A stretch of 64,000 bases of DNA from Gordius sp. MW1. Taxonomy: Eukaryota; Nematomorpha; Gordioida; Gordea; Gordiidae. Shown here in pieces: positions 11,317 through 24,006 of this stretch. Location of the stretch: assembly GCA_964036665.1 (NCBI GenBank), contig OZ038532.1, forward strand, positions 18,007,037 to 18,071,036, given 5' to 3'. Position 1 is the first letter of the stretch, and the number at the start of each line of letters is the position of its first letter. The notes beneath the pieces were generated by a model. The model was not told where the DNA came from. It worked only from the letters and a program-made list of their open reading frames with translations, and did not search any database. A program made the position numbers and the translations under genes.

Positions 11317-13065
11317 TATAATCGTGCTTGCTCTCCATTGATTAGGAATTCGCTCTTGTACCAATATCTTGTTAAGAAGGTTCTTTATGGTGGTGACTCC
11401 TTCTTAACGACATCCGAGCAATGCTTCCATAGGTAATCCATCTCGGCCATTTGCTTTTCCTTTTTGCATCTTGTTCATTTGTGTTCTAACTTCATCCTCC
11501 TGAAAGAGTTCGACCATACTTATATTTGGCTCAATTTTGGGAAGGGAATCCTTGTCATTTGCAATATTCATAAGGTTCTTAAAATAACCTATCCACCTTT
11601 CCATCACTTCCTTCGGCTTGAATAAGGTTTGACCCTTCACGTTTTTGACTATTTTAAGAACTCTGACATCGCGACTTTTCTTCTCCCTTATCTTGGCCAA
11701 TTTGAACATAAGCCTATCGCCACCTTTATGGTCCAGTTTGTTTGCCATCTTGGTGTAGGCGGCATTCTTCGCTATTGCAACGGCCTTTTTGCGGCCCTCT
11801 TTGCGTCTCTATACTCTTGATAATGACTTTTTTGATTTATGCCACCGTCTATATAAATTTTTCTTTCTTTCTTTCGATGAAATCCCTAACCGATTGATCC
11901 CACCACCATAGTTCCCTATTCATAGCTTTGCCTCCTTTGGTCTGTCCTAGAACACGAATCGCTGTTTCCTTTATGTCCTTAGATAGCGTCTCCCAACCGC
12001 CGTCTACGTCCCTTTGCAACTTCCTTGCACACAACAGTGAGGAGGCTTTTTGATGGTTTCTTTCGCTTGTCGACGTTTCCTTTAGCCTTTCATATTGAAT
12101 TAGGGGTTCATAGACCTTTCTTCTGTCGGAAAATACTCTTCTGTCAAGATCCATAACAAGAAGACGATGTTGCCTGGCGATTTCTTCTCCCGGTATTACT
12201 TTGCAATTCCTCATACTCCATAAGTCCTTTCGCCGTATAAGCAAATAGTCAATTGACTGAAATGCTTCCCACTTCTATAAATCACAATATGATCTTTGCG
12301 TTTTTGAAAATAGGTGTTAACGATCGCCATGTCATATGCGTGGGATACTTGGAGAAGTTTTTCACCTTCTTTGTTCTTCATACCATGCCCATAGCCTCCA
12401 TGATTGCGTTCATACCCGAGACGATCTTTCCCTACGTGAGCGTTGAAATCGGCCCCAATAATTAGCCTTTTTTCCTGTCGAATTCCTTGTATTTTTTTTC
12501 AATGAATCGATTCCATACACCCAATATACGCGCACATAACGGTTAGGAGGCCCCCTTGATCTGCAATCTTCGTCCACATTAGCCTGTCGGCGCAACGCTT
12601 GACTTCCACCACCTTGTCCTTGAACAATTCGCTTAGAACGATACCGCCCGTTTCTCCAATTGGTAGAAAAGCTTGTATCCTTGTCCTAATTCCCGAGCTT
12701 TCTTTCCGTTCCACCACGTCTCTTGTAAGCAGGAGATGTGTACATTTCTTCTTTTTAGCATTTGTGCGACCTCGATGTTTTTCCTTGTCTACGTTCCCAC
12801 ATTCCAGCACGTTATTCGCATTTCCATAACTATTAATTTCTTTAACCGCCTTCGTTGTGAGTTGTGCAGTAACCCTATTGTATTTTTCACATTGCACGGG
12901 CGGGGTATGCAGTGCGCGTCGTTTGTGGAGGACGCCCTAGCTTTCACTTGTAAAATCTTGTTTGAGACTATCATGATTCTGGAGTTGGTTTATATATCCG
13001 GTTTCCGACCTGACGCCAACCCTCCACTTTTTGCACACGGACTTGGGACCGTCGTAGGTAATGTT
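11317..13065 (-). pseudogene. RTE-like LINE: endonuclease and N-terminal RT part
   Basis: The minus strand begins with MRITCWNVGT (about 12795-12825), the usual start of an RTE endonuclease. Broken frames follow (12897-12499, 12244-11849). The segment 11748-11404 encodes the linker into the RT: MANKLDHKGGDRLMFKLAKI, then a QMNKMQKGKANGRDGLPMEA-type motif. Parts of this stretch have weak open frames on the plus strand; those are shadows. Frameshifts and stops make the copy inactive. Confidence 0.8.
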
Positions 13066-13077
13066 AAATTAATAACA

Positions 13078-13840
13078 GTTACTTTTATAAATGGCACTAG
13101 TTCCAGGAACTAGTTATTTAACAGCTTTAGTGATACCCAATAGGTATAATATAACCACTCTTTAAATTCTAGAGTTTATATAACATGACTTTAATATAAT
13201 AGCGATACTCCTAAGTGGGGTTATTATTATCTTCTTCAAATATAACATACCGCAATTTATATTAATCTCAAAATATAATATGAGCAACGATCTTGAATAA
13301 TATGCATCTACACAATGTGAAAAAGCTATTTATACCTTGCTTATTAAACATGAAATTGTATAAAATGTCAAGTAGGTTAATATTATACATGGAAATAAAC
13401 TTGTTTTTAAAAAATTTTAAATTAAAATTTATTCAATGTAATATTTAGCTATGCCTAGTATATTTCGCAAATTGCCTTTGAAGTCAATTTAAAGTTCTGA
13501 GCCAAAGGAAAATAATGTTTTTTTTAAATAACCCATTTCTTTTTATGAACAATTGGGCAGTGTGGCCATTCAATTAATTATGCAAAGTGTGTGAAATAAT
13601 ATAACCAAGATCAAAGCAGTTTTCCGTTCCTTACCTAGGAATGAGGTGCTCATTGGAAACAATTCTTAGTTAAAAACTTGACATTTTCTCCTATCTCTAA
13701 GTCATACACACTACCCACTAAAACAGGCAGTTTAACAATATAGCCAACCGCTTCAATCCCATTGGCAGCTTTCATCTCTTCCTTTAATCCATGAAATAAT
13801 CGACAGGCTTGCAACACTATATAATGACCCTTTCATTGGC
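13078..13840. other. No gene seen
   Basis: AT-rich sequence after the LINE target duplication. GTTCCAGGAACTAG near 13100 is a short palindrome. There are no exons or element ends I can define. Confidence 0.4.
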
Positions 13841-14480
13841 TGGCTCTAGCTGTCTGGTCCCCCAGCGTCAACCCGGGAAGCAAAGGCCTGGTATCGCGCT
13901 TCGTTGATTACCTCCTATCGAGCTGATGCTCGCCAGCACTTCAACCTAAAATCTTTGATCGTGTCAAATCGGAGCTCTCTTACTACATTGCCCTTAGACT
14001 GGGTCTACCTTACTCCAAATTCTTCCCCTGCCGCAATTGCGCCCAACATGTGGACATATATTCAAGGCATCCCTACATTGCCTATATAGCAAATATAAAT
14101 ATAGGCCTCGCCGAATTAAATCACTAATTCAGGCTGCCCTTAATAAAACCAACGTATCATGGGTTAGAGTTTTTTGACCCATTGTTGAAGGGAGAATGCA
14201 TTCCGGACTCATAATTTATCCCCTGGCAAAATGGGCTATCCCTTAAATGGGATTTTACCTGTAGACATGCCACTCTCAACGAAAATTATAATGCTTTTAT
14301 TGCAGAGGAAAGCAATACGGCCAAATATTAGGCTTATTTTCCAGCCAAAATTTTCACGCCTCATGCACATGGTCGAATAAAGGGGAATCAACCTTTTAAA
14401 ATATTTGGCGGAAGTATTTTTGATTAAATGAAATACGGTACCTTAATAGCTAGATATGATTTTAAATCCATAGCCGATAG
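13841..14480. repeat. Unclassified dispersed repeat, copy 1
   Basis: A relatively GC-rich stretch whose second half (about 14160-14290) resembles 45040-45130, including a GGCAAAATGGGCTATCCC / GGCAAAGTGGTTTATCCT block. It looks like decayed transposon coding sequence. Several short frames (for example 13904-14089) exist but none has a motif I can name. Confidence 0.4.
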
Positions 14481-16120
14481 CTGGCCTTTACTCTAGGATG
14501 ATATCTGTAATGCCTTTAAGTGGTATACAATTTATGAGCTTGCTTTTGGTTGTCTGTCGTCAGTCCGTCCGTCCTGTCCGTCCTGTTCAATTTGAGATTT
14601 TTCAATCATTGTCGCGAAACTTATATGGGTTTTTGATAGCTGTGGACATATGCTTATGTAAAAAACTTTTATTTTGCTTTCGCAAATACACTCGCTAATG
14701 ACCACTTGTTGGCTTTAATTTTTCGACCTCGCGAGCCCATTTCCTCTATTTTTTTTGCCCGACTAAGTACCTTTATTATTTATGAACTTTAAGCAACTTG
14801 TCAAGGTTGTTGCTATATGTAGGATAATTGCAAAACTGGCTAAATAATGATTGCAAATAATGATGACCTTTCCTTGCTTCTACTTTAATGATCCTGGCCA
14901 AAGGCCAAAATTTTGTTTAATTGCTATTTACATTTTCTGCTTTGTTTCTTTTGCCAATTTGTCTAGTTTGTTGCTTTATAAAGAATGTTTGCCAAACTTA
15001 ATTCACTGCAAATTAATGATGCCCTTAACTTACTTCAACATTATCTGACCCCGACCAAAGACCAAAATCAATTTTATTTTTGTGCCTGCATGTTTTGGCA
15101 TTTATAGTATCTGTTGTATTTTGAAGAGAAAAAATAAGAGGGTTGTCGTTGGCCCATGAATTTTAATCCATTTAGACAACAACTTATTGTATCGATATAA
15201 CAGCGTTTCAGGTAATCTCAATCGGTAATACAATCGACGGGTATGGGTTCAGGGGTTTTTATATTATTCAGACGGCGTGGACAAAATATCGAGATAATGT
15301 CGTAGGGGTTTTAGAAGGGAAGGGAATTTCGTAGGGGTTCGTAATTCCCCCAACGGGGAATTAACTATGAGGTAAAATAATTAGTTTATCTTCAATTAAT
15401 AATCTATATATGGAAACTGGAATTCTTATACTAACGACAAGGTTTCATAACCCCGGCCTGTTCCTTTTATTCATTATATTTACTTCTACTTTCCCCTCTC
15501 TTAATCTTGACAGCTCTCCTCCCTATAAGGATACAATATTGAATCCCCTGCACTACACCTGCTCCCTTAACTCCTGAGGGTACATTAGGATTAATACAAT
15601 ATAAATAATCCCAACTAACTCTTAACACCTGCTACCTTAATCTTAACTTTACCCATACTAAAACATCATTCCCCTTATTCTAATTTTGCAGCTACCCCAC
15701 CTAGAGCATTCCCCTCTTTAGATATATTGGTAATAAACAATTAAAAGCAGGCCTTGTTCAATCCTGGTATTCCCCAACCTTAACTACACCCATTAATCAA
15801 TAATTAACCTCTCCATCACTACTTAAAGGACTACTAACAGGGGCAAATAGGGTCGTCGTTACGGATACGACAGTATCTTAACTTCAAATATATAAAAAAT
15901 AATTTTTTCAATGAAAATAAAGAATAATGACCGCTGGTTGGCTATTGTGAAAATTTCTTTTGGCAATTTCTATATGATTTTCTTTTGTGAGTTTTTGTAG
16001 GTGTGGGCGGTTAGCTTTTAGGCCAAAAATGTATATATTTCTCTGGCTTTTTGCTTGACCACCACCTCCCCCCTAATAGCCATTCTCAATCTTCCCCCTT
16101 ATTTCCCCCATAAATTGCAT
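14481..16120. other. No gene; low-complexity and repeat-like sequence
   Basis: Contains GTCCGTCC tandem-like sequence (14565-14590), similar to 25720-25770. A block at 14800-14960 resembles 20895-21020 (GGCCAAAGGCC core). The rest is pyrimidine-rich and AT-rich with no recognisable exon. Confidence 0.35.
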
Positions 16121-16128
16121 AGCATATG

Positions 16129-16280
16129 CATGGGCGTAGTCAAGGGGGGGGGGCTGCCCCCCCCCTAATTTACAAAAAAAAATTCAATGCAAAAAATTGG
16201 ATATTTATGTTTTGCCTCCTCTAATTAATCTTTTAAACGTTTTACCCCCCACCCTAATCCAAAACCTGGCTACGCCCAGG
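16129..16280. mobile_element. Small hAT-like MITE (G-rich family)
   Basis: CATGGGCGTAGTCAAGG at the left and CCTGGCTACGCCCAGG at the right form the TIRs, flanked by the perfect 8-bp duplication AGCATATG (16121-16128, 16281-16288). Runs of G and C lie just inside the ends. A related sequence without the insertion is at 27960-28010. No coding capacity. Confidence 0.8.
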
Positions 16281-16430
16281 AGCATATGTGCTACGTTTAT
16301 ACGGAGTATAGACGAGTTTTGTCAAAAACACTACCCCTAAACTAGGCGTATGTACCAAAACTAAAAAACGAATCCCAAGTTGGAACGTCGGCGACTCATC
16401 CTTTCCCCTCCCCCCACCAGGGACAAAGCC

Positions 16431-16595
16431 CCTGGTTAAGTTATAAGCGTTTTTAATTTTCATTAACCTTGTTTTTACTCATATTTGATTTTTTTAGACT
16501 TAAAAAGTCTATTTGTTAATAATCCGTTTATTATACCTGGTTAAGTTATAGGCGTTTTTATTCATTAACCTTGTTTTTACTCACATTTGATTTAT
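16431..16595. repeat. Imperfect direct repeat, ~105-bp spacing
   Basis: The block CCTGGTTAAGTTATA...CATTAACCTTGTTTTTACTC occurs at 16431 and again at 16536 with a few differences, which indicates a local duplication. Confidence 0.75.
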
Positions 16596-17399
16596 CCTGG
16601 ATTTATCCTGAAACCACTTTCCTGATATATACCCAACTCTTTAAAGCATTTGCCAAAAAATGTTTATCTTTGTTACATCGGATTATACTGTATTTAGGAT
16701 TTATTGCTTATGATAAATCCTACCCCAAATCTCGCCCCAGTCTTTTTCCACAATCTACCCTTTTCCTATTATTAACAGAGACAGGTTTTATTATTTGGGT
16801 TCTCCTTTGGGGAAGGTAAATCTATTGAAAATTTCCTGAAAATATCCAACTCAACGATGTTATAAGATTTGTACTCGAGCGGGTAAATTTTCTTCTCTGA
16901 AAAACTTTATCTCAATTTTTATAGTACATTATTCCTTGAGCGCCTTTCTTTTTATTTTTAGGATAAACCTTCTTCATACCATCGGGAAAAATAGTTTAAT
17001 TGCCACTCAGAAGATGCTTCAAAGGCTCCAAGTCACCTTCTACTCTAAGAGCAACGGTACCTAAATCCCACCTATGATAACACTAGCAGGCTTCATTTTA
17101 TTTATGTTTATTTCTCAACCGAGCCAAAAATACCTTGTTGTGGTGGTTGAGCTTGTGTACTCTCGTGATCCAGGAAGCTATACCTTTGGTAGCCAAACAC
17201 AATTTTTGTGTGTGTTACTGGTGGGGTCACCCTATTGGCAAGGTTCTTGGTGAAGGGTCAGACTAAAGTTTTTGGGTTTTTGAGGGAGTACTAGTTAAAT
17301 GGAAGTGCTAGATTAAATGAGTGGTCTAAAGAAAAGTTTAATTCACCAAAATGACGGCATCATTAAGAATAATAGGTAGTTAAGCGCCAAAATTTAACA

Positions 17400-20380
17400 T
17401 AGTTCCGTCAGGCTTGGAAGGCCGAGATATCAATACTCCCTCATTCCATATAAACCAAAATGTATACTACAACAAAGAAGCAGCATGAAAACCAAGCTAG
17501 GGCGTTCCCCTTAAGCGACGCGCGCATTCTTCGCCTGAAATGTATGGGAAATAAACGAAGGCTACCGCTTCTCAACAAACTTAAGCGGTTAAAGACATCA
17601 GTTTGCGTAGGATAAAGTTTGGGTCATGGGATATTGGTACAATGACTAGCAAAAACAGAGAATTGGCAGACGTTCTAAGGAGGAGAAAAATCGATATCGC
17701 TTGTATACAAGAGACCAAATGGAAGGGCCAAAAAGCAAAATACATAGGTGATGGATAAAAATTTATTACGGTACAGAAACTCATTGGAATGGCGTCGGTA
17801 TAGTGCTATCGGAAGAATTTCAGCAAACTGTTGTCGACATTAATAGAATCAATGACAGAATTATGGCCATACAGCTTTATTATAAATCTACTACGATAAA
17901 CGTTATATCAGCATACGCCCCTCAAAGTGGAGGCGGAAAAGGAGTGTTTTTGGAAGGAGCTTAAAGATGTTCTATCCCAATTCGGTAAAGAGGGACTATT
18001 AATTATCGGAGCGGATCTCAATGGACACGTGGGCAAATAAGGGAAGGATATGAAAGAAATCACGGTGGTCGGGGTTACGGCCTAAGAAATGAAGGAGGTA
18101 GGGAAATTTTAGAAATTGTTCAAGCTTTTGACCTAGCAATAGGAAATGCCTTTTTCAAAAAGAGACAGGAACATCTTATAACGTACAAAAGCGGCAGCCG
18201 TACCACTCAAATAAATTTCTTTCTAGTCAACAGAGCGCACTTATAGTAAGTTCAAAATGTTAAGGTAATACCGAGTGAAATATTGGCCTGCCAACACAAG
18301 CTGTTGGTGATGGACTTTATATTAAAGGGCAAAGTAGCGGCTACTATACAATGGAGGATACTAAAAGATGATATCCAACATTCTCAGAAACAAGTAATTA
18401 AACATGCTGAATTTAAATAAAATACTTCATGTGAGGATCAATGGAATGGTATAGCTGCCACAATGCGAAAATTAGGACGACGATGACTAGGTGAAAGCAA
18501 GCCCACTAAAATAAGTCTCAAGGAGACGTGGTGGTGGAAGGAAGAAGTGCAAATATCAAGGAAAAATAAAGATTGTACAAAGTTTGGTATAAAAGCAAGG
18601 AGAGTATGATAAGCAAGCTTACCAAATAGCTAAAAGATCTGCTAAATATTCGTAGCAAAAGCAAAAAGCAAGGTGTACGACGATATAAATGTAAAACTAA
18701 ACTCAGAGGAAGGAGAAAAATTATCGCAAAGTCAAGGCGAAATTCTAAGGATTACCTAGAATGCCGGCTAATCACGGGTCAAAAAGGAGAAATACTAACA
18801 CACGACAGCCATATACTACAAAGATGGTATGACTATTATAGCGATTTATCAATTGAAAAGGGGTCTGTAGTCGAAGACATTAACCAGGATCCAATAGGAC
18901 AATTAAACACAGCGGACTGGATCACGGAAATAGAAGTCAAAGTTGCTATGGGTAAACCAAAGTCAGGAAAAGCTCTTGGACCAAACAACATACCAATAGA
19001 GGGTTTTAAAGCGTTAGGTAATACTGGTGCACTTCCTCGCCAACCTTTTCAATATAACTTGAAAACGGGTAAAATGCCTAACGAGTGGAGGGATAGCTAT
19101 ATGATCCCGATAAGATGAAGGGGACATTCAGGATAGCAACATTTACAGAGGGATAAAGCTTATGAGTCACACTTTCAAGGTATGAGAAAAAGTGATCGAA
19201 AAACGGCTTCGGAGTTTGGTTCAAATTCGAGATAACCAATTCAGATTAATGCCGGAGAGGTCTACAGCAGACGCTCTAAACAGTGTTAGAAGATTAATGG
19301 AACGGTTTAAGGAAAGGGAGGAGGATTTGCACATGTGTTTCATCGATCTAGAAAAAGCGTTCGACAAAGTTCCTCGTACTTTAGTGTGGAAATGTCTTAA
19401 AGAGAACAATGTGCAGAATTATACGTCAGAGCAATAAAAGATATATACAAGGGAAATAGAACGTTTAGAACAACGATGGGGACAGGGCTTTGCCATTAAC
19501 ACTGGAGTCCATCAAGGTTCAGCTCTTAGACCTTCTTATTCATAATGATAATGGATATTATTACCAAGGATTTGGGCGAGCAAGCTACTTGAAAGATCTT
19601 TGCAGCCGATATAATCTTCTATGCAAAAAATGAACAAGAATTGGCTAATACTGTAAATAGATGGGTAAATGCAATAGAAGAAAGTGGTCTTTGGGTAAAT
19701 CGAAAGAAAACAGAATACATGAAGACAAAGTTTAAATCGGATGAAAACCAGCTAAGTGCATCCCTTACTTTAGGCGATTGGCAACTTAGAAGCGTGGATT
19801 CCTTCAAATATTTAGGATCAACACTTCAATCGGATGGTGGAATGGATAAAGAAATCCAAGCAAGAATAAATTCCGGATGGCTTAAGCGAGGGGACTTGAC
19901 AGGCGTTCTGTGTGACAAAAACATTCCGAGAAGACTAAAAGGCGCATTGTATAAATCCATCATACAGCCAACAGTCTTGTATAGCTCGGAATCATGGGTT
20001 ATACTTAAAAGAGAAGAGCAGCGTCTTGCGACCATGGAGATGAGAATGCTTAGATGGGTGCCAGGAGTAAACAAAAAGGAACATAGGCGAAATGAATAAA
20101 TAAGAAGAATTTTGGGTACAACATCTATTACGACAAAGCTCCTAACAAATAGACTAAGATGGTATGGCCATGTCAAAAGAAGAGACGATAGCTACGTCGG
20201 AAAGAAAATCGAGATGATCGCAGGAAAACGAAGGAGAAGAAGACCCAAGCTTACCTGGATTCATAAAATACGGCACGATATAAAAGTCCAAAAGAAAGAT
20301 CTATGTAAACATAGAAACAAATGGAAACGAATGCTGAAAGGACTGACCACCAACCTAGGTGACAAACAGCCATAAAAAGA
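17400..20380 (+). mobile_element. RTE-like LINE, second family
   Basis: A decayed, nearly complete non-LTR element. The endonuclease starts near 17610 (IKFGSWDIGTMTSKNRELAD, then CIQETKW near 17705), with a GADLNGHVGK-type motif near 18010. RT follows: PERSTADALNSVRRLME (19250), CFIDLEKAFDKVPR (19338), HQGSAL-type motif (19510), and a catalytic box altered to AADI (19600). The 3' end carries a GRRRRRPKLTW-type basic tract and a short AAGAAGAAG tail (20376-20388). Exact 5' end uncertain; no target duplication found. It differs from the 5275-13065 family. Confidence 0.82.
19192..20375 (+). pseudogene. RT C-terminal half of second-family LINE
   Basis: Three frames (19192-19437, 19641-20099, 20112-20375) give palm, thumb and C-terminal parts of an RTE reverse transcriptase, broken by stops and frameshifts. 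Recognisable pieces are FIDLEKAFDKVPRTLVWKCL, SFKYLGSTLQSDGGMDKEIQ and RLRWYGHVKRRDDSYVGKK. The YADD box is lost. Confidence 0.8.
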
Positions 20381-20388
20381 AGAAGATT

Positions 20389-21655
20389 AAAGCAACTTAT
20401 TCGCAATGATGCGGAAATTTTCGGTCTATTTGTCATCGAGACTAGAAATTCGAAGACTGCAAAATTTGATACGGTACCCTCGGATTTAGAATTTGTTATT
20501 TGGCATCATAATTATAAAATAGTAAGTTAAGTAGCTTATTTTTATTTTATGCGAATAACATTTTGGATGTTGATTGTTAATTTATATGAATAGAATATTC
20601 GATATTAAAAATATACACACTCCGATTTTGTAAAGACTAAATATAAAATTCAGTAATTTTAGCTCATTTAAAAATTATAAGTGACCATTAGTTTGTAAAT
20701 AATTATATAGTATTAATCAATATCAAATTTATAAATTCACTTTCGCTAAAAAATGTCATTTTCCCCCTTGGGATTCCGGAAAAGAATATTTACCTGCTAA
20801 TAAAAATTAGCTAATGCTAATTAGCTTTAATTTTTCTGGCCCTCCCCCGGGGGCTAAATTCGTTTTGTGTCCCAATGAATTCCCTTTATAAAACATTAAC
20901 TTGTTGCTTCATATCAGAGAACTGCGAAACTGACTAAATATTTACCAAAAAGTAAATAATGTCTGCTGTTTGCATATAATTTATCTGCCCCCTGCCAAAG
21001 GCCGGATTTTTGGGGTATTTTTTATCTCACACCGACCCTAGGTCAGTTTTTATTTTTGACCGGAACTAGTTATTTTTTACGCGCGTCCAATTAGTGGCTT
21101 ATAACGTCGACTACACTGCTGTAAATCATTGGCCCCTAATAGAACTTTGGAATAGGCCCTTAACCACTTTTTTCTTGTAAATTTCGTAGCCAAGCATGGA
21201 TGCATCTATTTAGGCTTCCTTTCTTTAACCCTTGGTTTAAATGCGTAGCGAATGCACTGCTTCCATACGACGTGTAGAAAAGCCTAGGATAAAGGCTGAA
21301 GAAAACCGCACGGGACTGGGGGCTTTAGGGAGGTTTAACGAGCCTTTAACGGAAACAGTTCTTGTCGGGGTTCATCCCGGCTTAAACTGCATAGCGGAAA
21401 CCCGGTGGGGTGTAGGTTAGAAACCCTGTCGAGATTCAAGAGGTGGACTCTCTAGCCAGGTCTACCTAGTTTATTTATATATATTAACCCGCAGTCATAT
21501 ATGGGAATACAGGAAAGAAGAATAGTTTAACTTAGTATAACTTTATTTGTATATCATTTTCTACATTTAATATTTCTGCTATGATTATATATTTTAATAC
21601 TCTAAGCAAAAGTCGAGTTTGTAAAAACCATATGATCTCATCATATTTAATTCTT
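20389..21655. other. No gene seen
   Basis: Contains a block (20895-21020) shared with 14800-14960 and a relatively GC-rich tract at 21230-21470 of unknown origin with no sustained open frame. Confidence 0.35.
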
Positions 21656-21665
21656 TTAGATTTCC

Positions 21666-23996
21666 AACACTAACCTACGACGGTCACCAATTCCGTGTGC
21701 AAAAAGTGGAGGGTTGGCGTCAGGTCGGAAACCGGCTATAAAAACCAACTCCAAAATTATGATAATTTTAATACAAGATTTTACAAGTGAAAGCTAGGAC
21801 GTCCTCCACAAACGACGCACTGCATACCCCGCCCGTGCAATGTGAAAAATACACTAGGGTCACTGCCCAACTCACAACAAAGGCGGTTAAGGAATTTAGT
21901 TGTTGAAAGAATGCGAATAACGTGTTGGAATGTGGGAACGTGACAGGGAAGAGCATCGAGGTCGCACAAATGCTATAAAGAAGAAAGGTACACATCGCCT
22001 GCCTACAAGAGACGAGGTGGAACGAAATGGGAGACGCTATCTAGGGACATTAAGGAAACAGCGATTCTAGTTCTAGGACAGACCAAAAGAGGCAAAGCTA
22101 TGTATAGGGAACTATGGTTGTGGGATTAATTGGTTAGGGATTTCATCGAAAGAAATAAAAATCTATACAGACGATGGCATAAATCAAAAAAGTTCGGAGA
22201 TTATCAAGAGTATAGGGACGCAAAGAGGCCCGCAAAAAAAGCCGTTGCAAAAGCGAAGAATGCCGCCTACACCAAGATGGCAAACAAACTGGATCATAAA
22301 GGGGGCGATATATGTACAAATTGGCCAAGATAAGGGAGAAGAAAAGTCGCGATGTCGGAGTTCTTAAAATAGTCTAAAACGAGAAGGGTCAAGCCTTATT
22401 CAAGCCGAGAGAAGTGATCGAAGGGTGGAAAGGATATTCTAAGAAACCTATGAATATTGCAAATGACAAGGATTCCCTTCCCAAAATTGAGCCAAATATA
22501 AGTATAGTCGAACTCTTTCAGGAGGGTGAAGTTAGGACACAGATGAACAAGATGCAAAAAAGAAAAGCAAATGGCCCAGATGGAATACCTATGGAAGCAT
22601 TGCTCGGATGTCGTTCAGAAGGAGTCACCACCATAAAGAACCTTCTTAACAAGATATTGGTACAAGAGCGGATTCCTAATCAATGGAGAGCAAGCACGAT
22701 TATACCCTTATTTAAAGGCAAAGGAGACCCTCAAGACTATGGCAATTACAGAGGTATCAAGCTACCTCGCCACTCTTTGAAGCTTATGGAAAGGAACTTA
22801 GTAACAAGGCTGAAAAAAGAAGTGGAAATATTGGATAATCAATTCGGGTTTGTGGCCGGCAAATCCACAAATGACCCAATCTTCGCACTAAAACAAATGA
22901 TGGATAAGTATGGTGAAAAGAGGAAGACCTACATATGGTCTTTATCGACTTGGAGAAAGCTTATGACACGGTCCCCCGCTATTTAATATAGTGGTGCCTG
23001 AGAAAACAAAATATCCCTGACGCATATCGGCTTATGAAAAATATTTATGAAGCCTCAAACTCTTGCGTTAGGACGACAGTTGGAGGCTCTAAATCTTTTC
23101 GGGTTAAAATTGAATTACATCAAGGATCTGCTGTAAGTCCCTTTTTATTTAATATAATTATCACGATAACGAGGGACGTTCAAAAGCCATCATCATGGTG
23201 TATGCTATATCCCGATGATATAGTACTATGCGAGGAAACAAGGGAGAAATTATTCGAAGAAGCCGAAAAGTGATCAAAGCGCTTAGCTGGATATGGTTTA
23301 AAGGTCAACGATCGAAAAACGGTAGACATGGAAATAAACGGTACAAACACCCCAGTGCTGGATGACCATCTAAAGTACCCAAAAGTAGACAGGTTTACAT
23401 ACCTCGGCTCGATGCTACATCAAGAGGGAGGTTGCGCAACAGAAGTCAATGCCCGGATCCAAAAAGGATGGCTTATGGCGAAGTATATCCGGTGTAATGT
23501 GCCACAAGAAAATGCCAAAATGGTTGAAGAGCAAAGCTCACAAATCCATCGTAAGACCGGTCTTACTCTATGGAAGTGAAACATGGGCATTAAACACCAC
23601 GGAAGGAAAGCTATTGCAAGCCACAGAGATGAGAATGATACGGTGGAGCTTGGGGTATACTAAGCTCGACCATATGACGAATGACGTTTTCATGACAAAA
23701 ATGGGTATTCAACCTATGGTGGACATGATTAACGAAAACCGGCTAAAGTGGTATGGGCATATACTAGGAAGGGACACGGATGACGTAAATCGAAAAGTAT
23801 TGGACATGGAGGTACCGGGAAAGATAGGAAGAGGACGACCCCGTGTCACGTGGAAAGGGCAAGTCGATAAAGTTATGGAAATTAAAGAGATTACTCAAGA
23901 CATGGCACTCACCCGGTCAAGATGGAAGAAACTTATCAAAACAAACCCCACGAATGTGGGACCAAATAACTGATAAAGAAGAAGAAGAAGAGTTCG
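21666..23996 (+). mobile_element. RTE-like LINE, copy 2 (internally deleted)
   Basis: Same family as 5275-13065 but on the plus strand, flanked by TTAGATTTCC (21656-21665, 23997-24006). The 5' end (AACACTAACCTACGACGG) aligns to copy 1. Most of the endonuclease is missing: near 22015-22030 sequence jumps from the endonuclease start to the inter-domain region. RT is carried by frames 22414-22986, 23034-23273, 23328-23579 and 23449-23973, ending in a (GAA)n tail at 23976-23990. Confidence 0.9.
22414..23973 (+). pseudogene. RT of RTE-like LINE copy 2
   Basis: QMNKMQKRKANGPDGIPMEA, IPNQWRASTIIPLFKGKGDP, FGFVAGKSTNDPIFALKQMM, ELHQGSAVSPFLFN, MLYPDDIVLCEE, YLGSMLHQEGG and RLKWYGHILGRDTDDVNRK follow in the order of an RTE reverse transcriptase. 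The catalytic box is YPDD, as in copy 1. At least three frame breaks and one TGA (23272) disrupt it. Confidence 0.87.
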
Positions 23997-24006
23997 TTAG
24001 ATTTCC

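Larger units (their letters stand above)
5275..13065 (-). mobile_element. RTE-like LINE, copy 1 (split by LTR element)
   Basis: A non-LTR retrotransposon on the minus strand. A perfect 12-bp target duplication, AAATTAATAACA, flanks it (5263-5274 and 13066-13077). Its 3' end is a short (GAA)n tail rather than poly(A), as in the RTE clade. Removing the inserted LTR element leaves about 3.03 kb, close to full RTE length. Order from 13065 downward: endonuclease, then reverse transcriptase, then the 3' tail. Both domains carry stops and frameshifts. A second copy lies at 21666-23996 and a diverged fragment at 36893-38640. Confidence 0.9.

Noticed and set aside
12599-13113. Plus-strand frames (76 and 146 codons)
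   Set aside because: They are antisense shadows of the minus-strand LINE endonuclease region.
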